Below are positions 16,148-23,950 of a stretch of 59,919 nt of DNA, one piece after another. Origin of the DNA: Actinomadura darangshiensis (GTDB lineage: Bacteria; Actinomycetota; Actinomycetes; Streptosporangiales; Streptosporangiaceae); NCBI RefSeq assembly GCF_004349235.1, contig NZ_SMKY01000019.1:1-59919 (forward strand), read 5' to 3'. The number at the start of each line of letters is the position of its first letter. The stretch's first letter is position 1. The translations under genes were made by a program, and so were the position numbers. The notes below the pieces were generated by a model that was not told where the DNA came from, ran no database searches, and was given only the letters and a program-made list of their open reading frames with translations.

Positions 16148-16609
16148 ATGAGCGACCAGAAGACGAGCGGGCGCCAGGGCGGGACGCCCGGGGCGTTCTC
16201 GCGGTGGATGCAGCACCGCATGAACGCCCGCATGAACCGCAAGGTCCGGCGCGGCAAGGGCACCTTCATGGGCATGGACGTGCTGATCCTGAACACCGTG
16301 GGCAGCCGGACCGGCGAACCGCGGCAGACCCCGGTCGCGTGGTTCGCCGACGACGGCGACGGCCGCCTCGTCGTCGCGTCGGGCGGCGGCAGCCAGAACC
16401 CGGACTGGTTCGTCAACCTGATGGCGAACGCGGACAAGGCGACGATCGAACTCCCCGGCTACGAAGCCGCCCCGATCACACCGCACCGCCTGGAGGGCGC
16501 CGAGCGCGACGCGGCCTGGCAGCGCATCGCGACCGCCCAGCCCCGCATCGCGAAGTACCAGAGCAAGTCCGACCGCGAGTACCCGGTCGTCCGCCTCACG
16601 CCGCGCTGA
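16148..16609 (+). CDS. Deazaflavin(F420)-dependent nitroreductase family protein (DDN-like)
   Basis: 153 residues. MNRKVRRGKGTFMGMDVLILNTVGSRTGEPRQTPVAWFADDGDGRLVVASGGGSQNPDWFVNLMAN is the classic DUF385/Ddn pattern (LxTxGRKTGxxRxxPL-like and NPxWxxNL), known to bind F420 and reduce quinones or nitro compounds. The ATG at 16148 has GGAG six bases upstream; a GTG at 16136 is in frame. It converges on the alpha/beta hydrolase gene over a strong hairpin. The physiological substrate is unknown. Confidence 0.88.
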   Translation: MSDQKTSGRQGGTPGAFSRWMQHRMNARMNRKVRRGKGTFMGMDVLILNTVGSRTGEPRQTPVAWFADDGDGRLVVASGGGSQNPDWFVNLMANADKATIELPGYEAAPITPHRLEGAERDAAWQRIATAQPRIAKYQSKSDREYPVVRLTPR

Positions 16610-16624
16610 CGCGACCGCCCGCCG

Positions 16625-16655
16625 GCGCCGGCCGGGAACGGATCCCGGCCGGCGC
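16625..16655. terminator. Bidirectional terminator hairpin
   Basis: A perfect 13-bp stem (16625-16637 with 16643-16655, arm GCGCCGGCCGGGA) and a 5-base loop between the convergent F420-type reductase and hydrolase genes. Confidence 0.8.
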
Positions 16656-16671
16656 GTCGACGAACCGGGTG

Positions 16672-17403
16672 TCAGCCGAGATGGCGGGCGAAGAAGCGCA
16701 GCGCGCTGTCCGTCTCGAACGGCGGCACGTCTCCGTGCTTGCCGGGGTTGGCGTGGAGCGTCTTCTCGGACGAGGCCAGGGCGTCGAACAGGGCCAGGCC
16801 GCCCGCCCGGGAGACCAGGTGGTCGTCCCACTGGAGCAGGAACCGCACCGGAGCGGTGACCTGGGCGGCGGTCTCGGCCAGTCCGTCCACGGCGAGCAGG
16901 CCCAGCACCGCGGCGCGGACGCGGGGCTCCGCGGCGAGCAGCGGCACACCGAGCCCGCAGCCCAGCGACACGCCCCAGTAGCCGACCGGGCCGGCCCCCA
17001 CACCGTCGAGTTCCTGGACCGCGCCGATCACCGCCTGCCAGTCGGCGACGGCCTGGCCGGCCACGAGTTCGTGCAGGGCGGCGACCAGCGCGGCCGGGTT
17101 CTCGCCGGAACCCATGCGGGTCCGGAACTCGGTCGTGGCCTGGACGAACCGCTCGTCCTTCGGCCGGTCGCCGTGGTTGGGCGCGTCGATCGCGGCGACC
17201 GCGAAACCGCCGTCCGCGGCGAAGCGGCGCGCGCGGGCGAGGACGCCGGGGGCCTGCTTGTGCTGGCCGCCGCCGTGTCCCATCAGGATCAGGGGGCGGG
17301 CATCGGCGGCGCCTTCCGGCGTCCACAGCACGCCGGGGATCTCGCCGAGGGTGAAGAGCTGTTCGGAGACGCCGTCGGACGACGTCTGAGAGGTGAAGCG
17401 CAT
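16672..17403 (-). CDS. Alpha/beta hydrolase (dienelactone-hydrolase-like)
   Basis: 243 residues. LILMGHGGGQHKQAPG is the oxyanion-loop strand, VGYWGVSLGCGLGVPLLAA carries the nucleophile elbow G-x-S-x-G with Ser, LLQWDDHLVSRAG supplies the acid and KHGDVPPFET the histidine. This is a cytoplasmic serine hydrolase; no signal peptide. The ATG at 17403 has AAAGGCG upstream. It is divergent from a NUDIX gene. Substrate unknown; carboxylesterase or peptide hydrolase activity is possible. Confidence 0.85.
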   Translation of the reverse strand: MRFTSQTSSDGVSEQLFTLGEIPGVLWTPEGAADARPLILMGHGGGQHKQAPGVLARARRFAADGGFAVAAIDAPNHGDRPKDERFVQATTEFRTRMGSGENPAALVAALHELVAGQAVADWQAVIGAVQELDGVGAGPVGYWGVSLGCGLGVPLLAAEPRVRAAVLGLLAVDGLAETAAQVTAPVRFLLQWDDHLVSRAGGLALFDALASSEKTLHANPGKHGDVPPFETDSALRFFARHLG

Positions 17404-17596
17404 GGCGGTTCACGCCTTTCGGGATGCCTTCTGCGGGCGCTCCCTAGGCCATGCAAGGGAGGGAGCCCCGACCTGTCGAAGCGTTGATCGGTCTCACCTC
17501 CTCAAGTTGCGCACTGGTGCACGGCGCCGCCGAAGCTATCACGACGCGGTGTGCGTGCGTCCGGCTCGGGTGCCGGGGCCGGTAGGTTGCGGGGCT

Positions 17597-18022
17597 GTGC
17601 GGGTTCGGGTCACCGGGGTGGTCGTCGAGGACGGGCGCGTTCTGCTGCTCGACCAGGACACCGGTGGCGGACGGTCCTGGTCGCTGCCCGGTGGGAAGGT
17701 CGAGGCTGGGGAGACCCTCACGGACGCGCTGGTCCGGGAGATGCGCGAGGAGACCGGCGTCGAGGTCGAGGTCGGGCGGCTGCTGTACGTCTGCGATCAC
17801 CTGCCGGCGGACGTCGTCCACATCACCTTCGAGGCGCGCCGCGTCGGCGGGGTCGTCGGCGAGGTCGCGGGTGCCGACTCAAGGCCGATCCGCGGGGTGA
17901 CGTTCGTGCCGCTCGGTGAGCTGGCGGGGCTCGGGTTCGGTGCGCGGTTCGCGGAGCTGGCCCGCGCCGGATTCCCCGGCGCGGGCTCCTACATGGGGGC
18001 CAAGGCCAACATCGGGCTGTGA
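17597..18022 (+). CDS. NUDIX hydrolase
   Basis: 141 residues from the GTG at 17597. The Nudix box is complete: GGKVEAGETLTDALVREMREETGVEVEV matches G-x5-E-x7-REUxEExGU, with the metal-binding glutamates. It would hydrolyse a nucleoside diphosphate linked to another group, often for house-cleaning. The start is uncertain: a longer in-frame opening reaches 17393, but similarity begins at VRVRVTGVVVEDGRVLLLDQ. It converges on the SDR gene with only one base between the two stop codons. Confidence 0.88.
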   Translation: MRVRVTGVVVEDGRVLLLDQDTGGGRSWSLPGGKVEAGETLTDALVREMREETGVEVEVGRLLYVCDHLPADVVHITFEARRVGGVVGEVAGADSRPIRGVTFVPLGELAGLGFGARFAELARAGFPGAGSYMGAKANIGL

Positions 18023-18023
18023 G

Positions 18024-18773
18024 TCACTGGGCGGTCCAGCCGCCGTCGACGGCGACGAGTGCGCCGGTGATGAAGCTCGACGCGTCGGACGCCAGGAAGG
18101 CCACGGCTTCGGCCACCTCCTCGGGGCGGCCTATGCGGCCGATCGGGTGGGCCGGGCCGAAGGAGGCGAGCATCTCGCGGCCGTTCTCGACCACGCCCTC
18201 CATGATGTCGGTGTCGATCACGCCGGGGAGGACGGCGTTGGAGCGGATGTTCTTGGGGCCGCCTTCGATCGCCAGGACGCGCGTCATCTGGGCGAGCGCC
18301 CCCTTGGACGCGGCGTAGGCCGTCTGCGTCTCGAAGGCGACGACGGAGGAGACCGAGGCGACCGACACGATCGCGCCGCCGCCGGCGGACTCCATCACGC
18401 GGAACGCCTCGCGTGCTTGGACGAAGTTGCCGCGGGCGTTCACGCGCAGGATGCCCTCGAAGTCGCCGACCGTCGTCTCGGTGACGGGTTTGTTGAGGGT
18501 GCGGCCCGCGTTGTTGACCAGGATGTCGAGCCGCCCGAACCGGTCGAGCGCCAGTCGCATGGTCGAGCGTGCCAGGTCCTCGTCGGCGACGTCGCCGACG
18601 AGGGGGGCCACGTCGTCGGCGGCGAGGTCCCCGACCGCTTCGGAGTGGTCGGTGACTACCAGGCGGGCGCCGCGGTCGCGGAGGAGGAGGGCCGTCGCGC
18701 GGCCGATGCCCCGGGCGGCGCCGGTGACGACGGCGACGCGGCCGGTGAGGTCCCAGGATTGATTCGTTGGCAT
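18024..18773 (-). CDS. SDR family oxidoreductase
   Basis: 249-residue classical short-chain dehydrogenase: cofactor motif VVTGAARGIGRA (TGxxxGxG), NNAG at DILVNNAGRT, catalytic Ser in VSVASVSSV, and Tyr/Lys in TAYAASKGALAQ (YxxxK). The Asp in VVTDHSEAV after the second strand suggests NAD(H). The ATG at 18773 is used; a GTG at 18779 is in frame and no strong ribosome site separates them. It is divergent from an XRE/MmyB-type regulator gene, a pairing that is common in actinomycetes, so it is probably repressed by that regulator. Substrate unknown. Confidence 0.9.
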   Translation of the reverse strand: MPTNQSWDLTGRVAVVTGAARGIGRATALLLRDRGARLVVTDHSEAVGDLAADDVAPLVGDVADEDLARSTMRLALDRFGRLDILVNNAGRTLNKPVTETTVGDFEGILRVNARGNFVQAREAFRVMESAGGGAIVSVASVSSVVAFETQTAYAASKGALAQMTRVLAIEGGPKNIRSNAVLPGVIDTDIMEGVVENGREMLASFGPAHPIGRIGRPEEVAEAVAFLASDASSFITGALVAVDGGWTAQ

Positions 18774-18874
18774 GTCCACGAGACTGGCCGGGCCGGAGGA
18801 GATGTGGCAGGGCGCGGTCTTCCTGGGAGCAGCGCACCCAGTGAGCGGGCCTGGCCGCGACCTAGCATGGCGGC

Positions 18875-19702
18875 ATGACGCGTACCGATCTCGGCGCCTA
18901 CCTCATGGCCAGGCGAGCCCAGGTCACGCCGGACGAGGTGGGTCTCCCCAGCGTGGGCCTCCGGCGGGTCCCCGGGCTGCGGCGTGAGGAGGTCGCGATG
19001 CTGGCCGGCGTCAGCGTCGACTACTACGTCCGCCTTGAGCAGGGGCGGGAGCGGACGCCGTCGGCGCAGGTGATCGACGCCCTGTCGGCGGCCCTGCGGC
19101 TGGCGGAGGACGGCCGCTCGCACCTGTTCCGCCTCGCGGGGCTCAGCCCCCGCGCCCGCGCCGCCGTCGGCACCGACCATGTCGACCCGAGCCTCCTCCA
19201 GCTCATGGACGCCTGGCCCGGCAACCCGGCCATCGTCTACAACCGCGCCTACGACGTCCTGGCGTCGAACGCGCTCGCCGACGCGCTGTTCCACGACTGG
19301 GCGCACTCGCGGAACCTGATGCACGTCGTGTTCACCGACCCGGCGGCGCGGACGTTCTACCGCGACTGGCGGGAGGTCGCCCGCAACAGCGTGGCCGGCT
19401 TCCGGCTCGGGTACGGCGAGGCGCCCGGCGACCCGCGGATGCGGCGGGTGCTCACGGAGCTGCTGGAGCGCAGCCCCGAGTTCGTCGAGCTGTGGGCGAT
19501 GCACGACGCCCGCGGCAAGGCGCTGGAGAGCAAGCGGTTCCAGCACCGCGAGGCCGGGCCGCTGACGCTGACCATGCAGACGTTCGACGTCCGGTCGAGC
19601 CCGGGGCAGGAACTGGTCGTCTACCACGCGGAGCCGGGGTCGGCGAGCAGTGCGGCGCTCGCGCTGCTCGGTTCGCTCGCGGCCACCGGGCGTCAGCCGT
19701 AA
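18875..19702 (+). CDS. XRE-family regulator with MmyB-like ligand-binding domain
   Basis: 275 residues. The N-terminal helix-turn-helix (GLRRVPGLRREEVAMLAGVSVDYYVRLEQGRERTPSAQVIDALSAALRL) is the standard XRE form of this family. The C-terminal half (about 100-270: VYNRAYDVLASNALADALF and DPAARTFYRDWREVARNSVAGFRLGYGEAPGDP) is the MmyB-like domain thought to bind a lipid or fatty-acyl ligand. It is divergent from the SDR gene. Its last 10 bases overlap the end of the convergent sbnB-like gene. It borders the NRPS cluster, but nothing ties it to the cluster beyond position. Confidence 0.9.
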   Translation: MTRTDLGAYLMARRAQVTPDEVGLPSVGLRRVPGLRREEVAMLAGVSVDYYVRLEQGRERTPSAQVIDALSAALRLAEDGRSHLFRLAGLSPRARAAVGTDHVDPSLLQLMDAWPGNPAIVYNRAYDVLASNALADALFHDWAHSRNLMHVVFTDPAARTFYRDWREVARNSVAGFRLGYGEAPGDPRMRRVLTELLERSPEFVELWAMHDARGKALESKRFQHREAGPLTLTMQTFDVRSSPGQELVVYHAEPGSASSAALALLGSLAATGRQP

Positions 19703-20718
19703 CGCTTCATGTCGTGGAAGAAGTCGGGGACGGTGTTCAGGGCGCCGGAGGCAGAGACCTGCTCGTAGACGTACTTCGCCACGGCCAGGTCCAGGACGCC
19801 CAGGCCGAACGGGGAGAACACGACCGGCTTGCCGGCCGGCGGGGTGGTCTTGCCGGTGAGGACGTCGTAGAGGGTGCCGGCGACGAAGTCGCGGTGGCCG
19901 ACCTGCTGTTCGGCCAGGTGCGGGGACGTGTTCGCCTTCATGCAGTGCTCGACGTCGTCCACGACGTTGCAGGACGACAGGATGATCTCGGGGGAGAGGT
20001 CCCGCAGCGACACGTGCAGGACGAGGGGGTCGTGCGCGAACCAGGCGGGGTCCTGCACGTGCGGCTCGCCTGCGACGGTCGCGAAGACGACCAGGTCGGA
20101 CGAGCGGATCAGCGACTCGGCCGACGCGTGGACCGTGATCTCGCCCTTCTCCGACCGCTCCAGGTAGCCCTTGAAGCCCTCGGCGTGCGAGGCGGAGAGG
20201 TCGTGGACGCCGAGTTCGTCGAAAGTGAAGCCGTTGCCCGCCAGGTACGTGTGGATGTAGCGGGCGATGAGGCCGACGCCGATGAAGCCGACGCGGCGCG
20301 GGCGGGCGCCGCGGGCTCCGGCGAGGGTGGCGGCGGCCAGCGCGGCGGACGCGGCGGTGCGCGCGGCGGAGATGATCGAGCTCTCCAGGCACGCGAACGG
20401 GTAGCCCGTCTCGGCGTCGTTCAGGATCAGCACGGCGGAGGCGCGCGGGATGCCGTTCGCGACGTTGCCGGGGAAGCTGGAGATCCACTTGATGCCGTGC
20501 ACGCCGACGCCGCCCTTGACCGAGGCGGGCAGCGCGATGATCCGGTCGGACGGGCGGTCCGGGAACCGCAGGAAGTAGGAGTCGGGGTTGACGGTGAGCC
20601 CCTCGCCGTGCAGCCGGTAGGCCGCCTCGACCATCCGGGTGACCTCCGCCTCCCGCCCGGCGACCGCGTCGTGGACCTGGGCGCCGGAGATCACGGCGAA
20701 TGCGGGGGGCTGGCTCAT
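19693..20718 (-). CDS. sbnB: SbnB-like 2,3-diaminopropionate biosynthesis dehydrogenase
   Basis: 341 residues of the ornithine cyclodeaminase/mu-crystallin superfamily, closest in pattern to SbnB: PPAFAVISGAQV at the start, YFLRFPDRPSDRIIALPASVKG, GVHGIKWISSFPGNVANGIPRASAVLILND, NAD-binding RRVGFIGVGLIARYIHTYLAG, and VSLRDLSPEIILSSCNVVDD. In staphyloferrin B biosynthesis SbnB oxidatively cleaves N-(2-amino-2-carboxyethyl)-L-glutamate to L-2,3-diaminopropionate plus 2-oxoglutarate. It lies 26 bases downstream of the sbnA homologue in the same direction, so the pair should supply L-Dap to the NRPS. The ATG follows GGAG at good spacing. Confidence 0.93.
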   Translation of the reverse strand: MSQPPAFAVISGAQVHDAVAGREAEVTRMVEAAYRLHGEGLTVNPDSYFLRFPDRPSDRIIALPASVKGGVGVHGIKWISSFPGNVANGIPRASAVLILNDAETGYPFACLESSIISAARTAASAALAAATLAGARGARPRRVGFIGVGLIARYIHTYLAGNGFTFDELGVHDLSASHAEGFKGYLERSEKGEITVHASAESLIRSSDLVVFATVAGEPHVQDPAWFAHDPLVLHVSLRDLSPEIILSSCNVVDDVEHCMKANTSPHLAEQQVGHRDFVAGTLYDVLTGKTTPPAGKPVVFSPFGLGVLDLAVAKYVYEQVSASGALNTVPDFFHDMKRYG

Positions 20719-20744
20719 GGGGAAACTCCGTGATTTCTAGATGA

Positions 20745-21710
20745 TCAGTCGCCGAGGAAGGCGGCCGGGTCGCCGAAGTGCCGGCGCAGCCAGCCCTCCT
20801 CGTAGATCGAGTCAAGATAGCGTTCGCCGAGGTCGGGGGCGATGGCGACCGCGACCGGGTCCTCGCCGGGGTACTTCTCGTCCAGCCAGCGGGACGCGCC
20901 CGACACGACGGTGCCGGTGGAGCCGCCGAACAGGAACCCGCGCGCCGCGAGCGCGTGCACGGCCGCGATCGTGTCGGTCTCCGGGACGTGCACCACGTCG
21001 TCGATGTACGACTCGTCCACCAGCGCGGGCCTGCTGCTGGTGCCGAGGCCGGGCACCATCCGCCGCTCGGGGACGCCGCCGAACGTGACCGAGCCGACCG
21101 CGTCCACCGCCACGATCGTGACCGGGCGGTCGTGCTCGCGGAAGTAGCGGGCGCAGCCCATCAGGGTGCCGGTCGTCCCGGCGCCGACGAAGAGAACCTC
21201 CAGGTCGGGGAACTCGCGGTCGATCGATGGAGCGGTCCCGCGGTAGTGCGCCAGCCAGTTGTTGCGGTTGGCGTACTGGTTCAGCCACACGTACTCGCCG
21301 CCGGACGCGCACAGCTCCCGGACGTACTCGATGCGCCCGCCGAGGTAGCCGCCGTTGGCGTCCGTGCCGGACACGACGCGGACCTCCGCGCCGAGCGCCC
21401 GCATGACCCGCATCGACGCCGGGTTGCAGCGCGGGTCGGTGACGCACACGAACCGCAGTCCGCGGCTCGCGGCGATCAGGCTGAGCGCGATCCCGAGGTT
21501 GCCGGAGGAGGACTCGACGATGATCGAGTCCGGGGTGAGCGCGCCCTCCCGCTCGGCCGCCTCCACCATCGCCGCGGCCGCCTTCAGCTTCACCGAGCCG
21601 GCGAAATTGAAGCCCTCGCATTTGAGGTAGAGCGGCCGCTCGATGACATGCCGCAGATCGACGTAAAGGTCGTCGACATTGAAATCCTGCGGCGAGGTTA
21701 TTATCGGCAC
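20745..21710 (-). CDS. sbnA: SbnA-like 2,3-diaminopropionate biosynthesis synthase (PLP)
   Basis: 321-residue fold-type II PLP enzyme of the cysteine synthase family. The Schiff-base lysine is in FNFAGSVKLKAA, the substrate loop is ESSSGNLGIALSLIAA, and the phosphate loop is GAGTTGTLMGCARYF. Wording such as YLKCEGFNFAGSVKLKAAAAMV and CVTDPRCNPASMRVMRALGAEV is typical of SbnA, which joins O-phospho-L-serine and L-glutamate to give N-(2-amino-2-carboxyethyl)-L-glutamate. The start is GTG at 21710 after AGGATGG. It heads the sbnAB unit and is divergent from the discrete adenylation gene, forming a Dap supply-and-activation cassette. Confidence 0.93.
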   Translation of the reverse strand: MPIITSPQDFNVDDLYVDLRHVIERPLYLKCEGFNFAGSVKLKAAAAMVEAAEREGALTPDSIIVESSSGNLGIALSLIAASRGLRFVCVTDPRCNPASMRVMRALGAEVRVVSGTDANGGYLGGRIEYVRELCASGGEYVWLNQYANRNNWLAHYRGTAPSIDREFPDLEVLFVGAGTTGTLMGCARYFREHDRPVTIVAVDAVGSVTFGGVPERRMVPGLGTSSRPALVDESYIDDVVHVPETDTIAAVHALAARGFLFGGSTGTVVSGASRWLDEKYPGEDPVAVAIAPDLGERYLDSIYEEGWLRRHFGDPAAFLGD

Positions 21711-21945
21711 GCGTCCATCCTGAAATGAAGAAGCAATTCCCTCATCTTCCCCCGAAGTTCGCCGCGGGCTTCACGCCAGAGCCATGGCGAAGCATCACGG
21801 TACTTCGTGCATCTTGCTGCCGCAACCCTTGATTACCAGTCGGTAGGGCAGAATGCGTGGTGCTTCCGGCGGACCCCGGACATAAGCTATGGCCGCGCTT
21901 GTAAAGCCGTTACAGCGGAGACGTTCTGCATCACGGAGGGTAATG
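21711..21945. promoter_or_regulatory. Divergent promoter region between sbnAB and the adenylation gene
   Basis: 235 bases with a clearly lower GC content than the coding DNA on both sides. The region must drive sbnAB on the minus strand and the adenylation gene and perhaps the NRPS genes on the plus strand. Short AT-richer blocks are visible, but no -35/-10 pair or operator could be assigned with confidence. Confidence 0.45.
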
Positions 21946-23490
21946 ATGAGTGCTCGTGGACCCGCCGTGGACCGGCTGCTCCCCCCGGCCGGGCTGCCCG
22001 CCCTGGAGGTGTCCGCCGAGCAGGCCGCGCGCGCCCGCGAGCTGGCCGCGCGGCTCGGGATGCTCCGCGAGCTGGACGTCGACCTCGCCGACCCCGTCAT
22101 CACCCGGGTGGAGCGGTTCGCGGCCGAGCGCGACCGTCCCGCCGTGACCGACGAGCACCGTTCGCTCACCTATGCGGAGCTGGCCGCGGAGGCCCGCCGG
22201 CTCGCCGCGCTGCTGCTGGCCGAGGGCGTCGAGCCCGGCACGGTCGTCGGCGTCGGCGGCGAGCGCTGCGCGTCCGTCGTCGCCGCGTTCCTCGCGATCG
22301 AGCTGGTCGGCGCCCTCTACGTCCCGGCCGACGGCACCTGGCCGGCCGGCCGCGTCCGCGACGTCCTCGACCAGGCCGGCGCGTCCATCCTGGTCACGGT
22401 CGGGAAGACCGCGCCCGCACTGCTCGAGGGCGCCGCGGAGGCCGGTTGCCGCGCGGTCCCGGCGGCCAGGGCGCAGGGCCGTGCGGCATGGCCGGGCGAG
22501 CCGCGCCTGACCGGCCTCGACCAGCCCCGGTACGTGCTGTTCACCTCGGGGTCGACGGGCCGCCCGAAGGGCGCGGTCGTCGAGCACCGGGGCATGCTCA
22601 ACCACCTCTGGGCGAAGATCGTCGACCTGGGGATGACCGGCGCGGACGTCCTCGCGTTCACCGCCCCGCTCGGCTTCGACATCTCCATCTGGCAGATGCT
22701 CTGCCCGCTGCTGCTCGGCGGCCGGGTGGACGTCATCGGCGACGAGACCGGCCACGACCCGGTCGCGTTCGCCCGCGCGGTCGACGACCAGGGCATCACG
22801 ATCGTCGAGCTGGTCCCGACCATGGTCAGGCACCTCCTGGACGACCTGGCCCCGGGCTCGCCGCAGGCTGGGGGGACGACCCCCGAGGCCCCCCGGAAGG
22901 GCTCGTTGGCGGGCCTGCGATGGATGGTCGCCACCGGCGAGGAACTGCCGGCCGAGCTGTCCCGCCGCTGGCTGGACGCCATGCCGCACGCCCGGCTCCT
23001 CAACGCCTACGGCCCGACCGAGTGCTCCGACGACGTCACCCACCACACCGTGACGGCCGCCGACCTGGGCCTTCTGCGCCTCCCCATCGGCACGCCGATC
23101 GTCAACGCGCGCTTGTACGTACTCCGTGAAGAGGAGGACGGCACATGGGCGGCGTGCGACGTGGACGGGACCGGCGAGCTGTTCGTCGGCGGCGTGGTCG
23201 TCGGGCGCGGCTATCTCGGCGACGACGAGCGGACCAGGGAGGCGTTCTTCCGCGACCCGTTCGGCGCGTCCCCGACCGGCCGCCTGTACCGGACGGGCGA
23301 CGCCGTCCGGCTGCTGCCGCCGGGTGCGGGGGGCGAGGACCGCCCCACCCTCCAGTACCTGGGACGCGTCGACCGGCAGGTCAAGATCGCCGGGGTGCGG
23401 ATGGAGCTGGGCGAGATCGAGGCGGTGCTGCAGCGGCACCCCGGGGTCGGGGCCGCCGCGGTCGTGGTGCACGAGTACCCGCCCAGGTAG
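21946..23490 (+). CDS. Discrete NRPS adenylation core lacking motifs A9-A10 (putative Dap activator, split A domain)
   Basis: 514 residues. About 50 residues precede the domain; then A1 LTYAELAAEA, A3 [13 protein letters not shown]4 GFDISIWQ (Asp245), A5 NAYGPTE, A6 GELFVGGVVVGRGYL, A7 YRTGD and A8 GRVDRQVKIAGVRMELGEIE are all intact. The protein then stops 27 residues on (VVVHEYPPR), so A9 and the A10 lysine are absent. None of the frames in the next 460 bases contains them. Aligning by hand to GrsA gives D-I-W-E-V-T-A-D-D, rich in acidic residues as expected for a diamino acid such as Dap or Dab. The missing part is present in NRPS1 module 2. The start ATG at 21946 has GGAGGG at ideal spacing. 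A GC-rich palindromic repeat is inserted in frame. It could alternatively be a decayed gene, but no lesion is seen. Confidence 0.9.
   Translation: MSARGPAVDRLLPPAGLPALEVSAEQAARARELAARLGMLRELDVDLADPVITRVERFAAERDRPAVTDEHRSLTYAELAAEARRLAALLLAEGVEPGTVVGVGGERCASVVAAFLAIELVGALYVPADGTWPAGRVRDVLDQAGASILVTVGKTAPALLEGAAEAGCRAVPAARAQGRAAWPGEPRLTGLDQPRYVLFTSGSTGRPKGAVVEHRGMLNHLWAKIVDLGMTGADVLAFTAPLGFDISIWQMLCPLLLGGRVDVIGDETGHDPVAFARAVDDQGITIVELVPTMVRHLLDDLAPGSPQAGGTTPEAPRKGSLAGLRWMVATGEELPAELSRRWLDAMPHARLLNAYGPTECSDDVTHHTVTAADLGLLRLPIGTPIVNARLYVLREEEDGTWAACDVDGTGELFVGGVVVGRGYLGDDERTREAFFRDPFGASPTGRLYRTGDAVRLLPPGAGGEDRPTLQYLGRVDRQVKIAGVRMELGEIEAVLQRHPGVGAAAVVVHEYPPR
22866..22896 (+). repeat. GC-rich palindromic repeat, copy 1 (in frame inside the adenylation core)
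   Basis: A CTGGGGGGACGACCCCC hairpin followed by a second C-tract (GAGGCCCCCCGG). It encodes roughly AGGTTPEAPR between the A4 and A5 regions without breaking the frame. It matches copy 3 in the same orientation and copy 2 in the opposite orientation. Confidence 0.65.
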
Positions 23491-23950
23491 TGGCCTTACT
23501 GTTCACCGAGCGTAATCGGAATGACCGGATTCGGTTGTCAACCTTTGTCATCCGGCGAGCGTCCGGCATACCTGATCGCGGTGTCTCGACCGGCGGTTTT
23601 GTCACTCTTGTTAGCAATGGGTCGGGCGAAGTTCTGCTTTTGAGGGGATTGCGAGGCATGTGACAGGGCTGCTTGACTGTGACTCCGCTACTCCCGAGTA
23701 GAACGCGGGACGCGGGCGGGTCCGGCCAGGTGCGGAAAGCGGCGGCGCTCCGTATTGGCGGGAACACAGGGCGTTGACTCCGGGATCGCGCGGGCCGATC
23801 ACGCGACCCGGAGGGGACTCGGGGTGAAAGGGGACGGGGAAACCCGATCAGTTCTGTGGTGATTCTCTTTGAATTTCTGCCCGCCGGCGCCTTGCCGGTT
23901 CCGATGAAGGGCGTAAAGCGAACTCTCTGCGACGGGGAAAGTGCCGCGTG
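23491..23950. promoter_or_regulatory. Long non-coding leader before NRPS1
   Basis: 460 bases without a credible gene and with lower GC than the flanks. No A9/A10 adenylation motif occurs in any frame here, so the truncation of the upstream gene is not a simple frameshift. A TTGACT hexamer at 23673-23678 and another at about 23774 are possible -35 elements, but no well-spaced -10 box was found. It is probably the NRPS operon promoter and leader. Confidence 0.45.

Noticed and set aside
21946..23490. Treating the truncated adenylation gene as a simple pseudogene
   Set aside because: The frame is intact with all motifs up to A8, has a good ribosome site, and the missing part exists elsewhere in the assembly line at exactly the complementary border. 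Decay remains the main alternative but fits less well.
23673..23704. TTGACT ... TAGAAC as a promoter for NRPS1
   Set aside because: The spacer is 20 bases, too long for a normal promoter, and other hexamers in the region fit no better.
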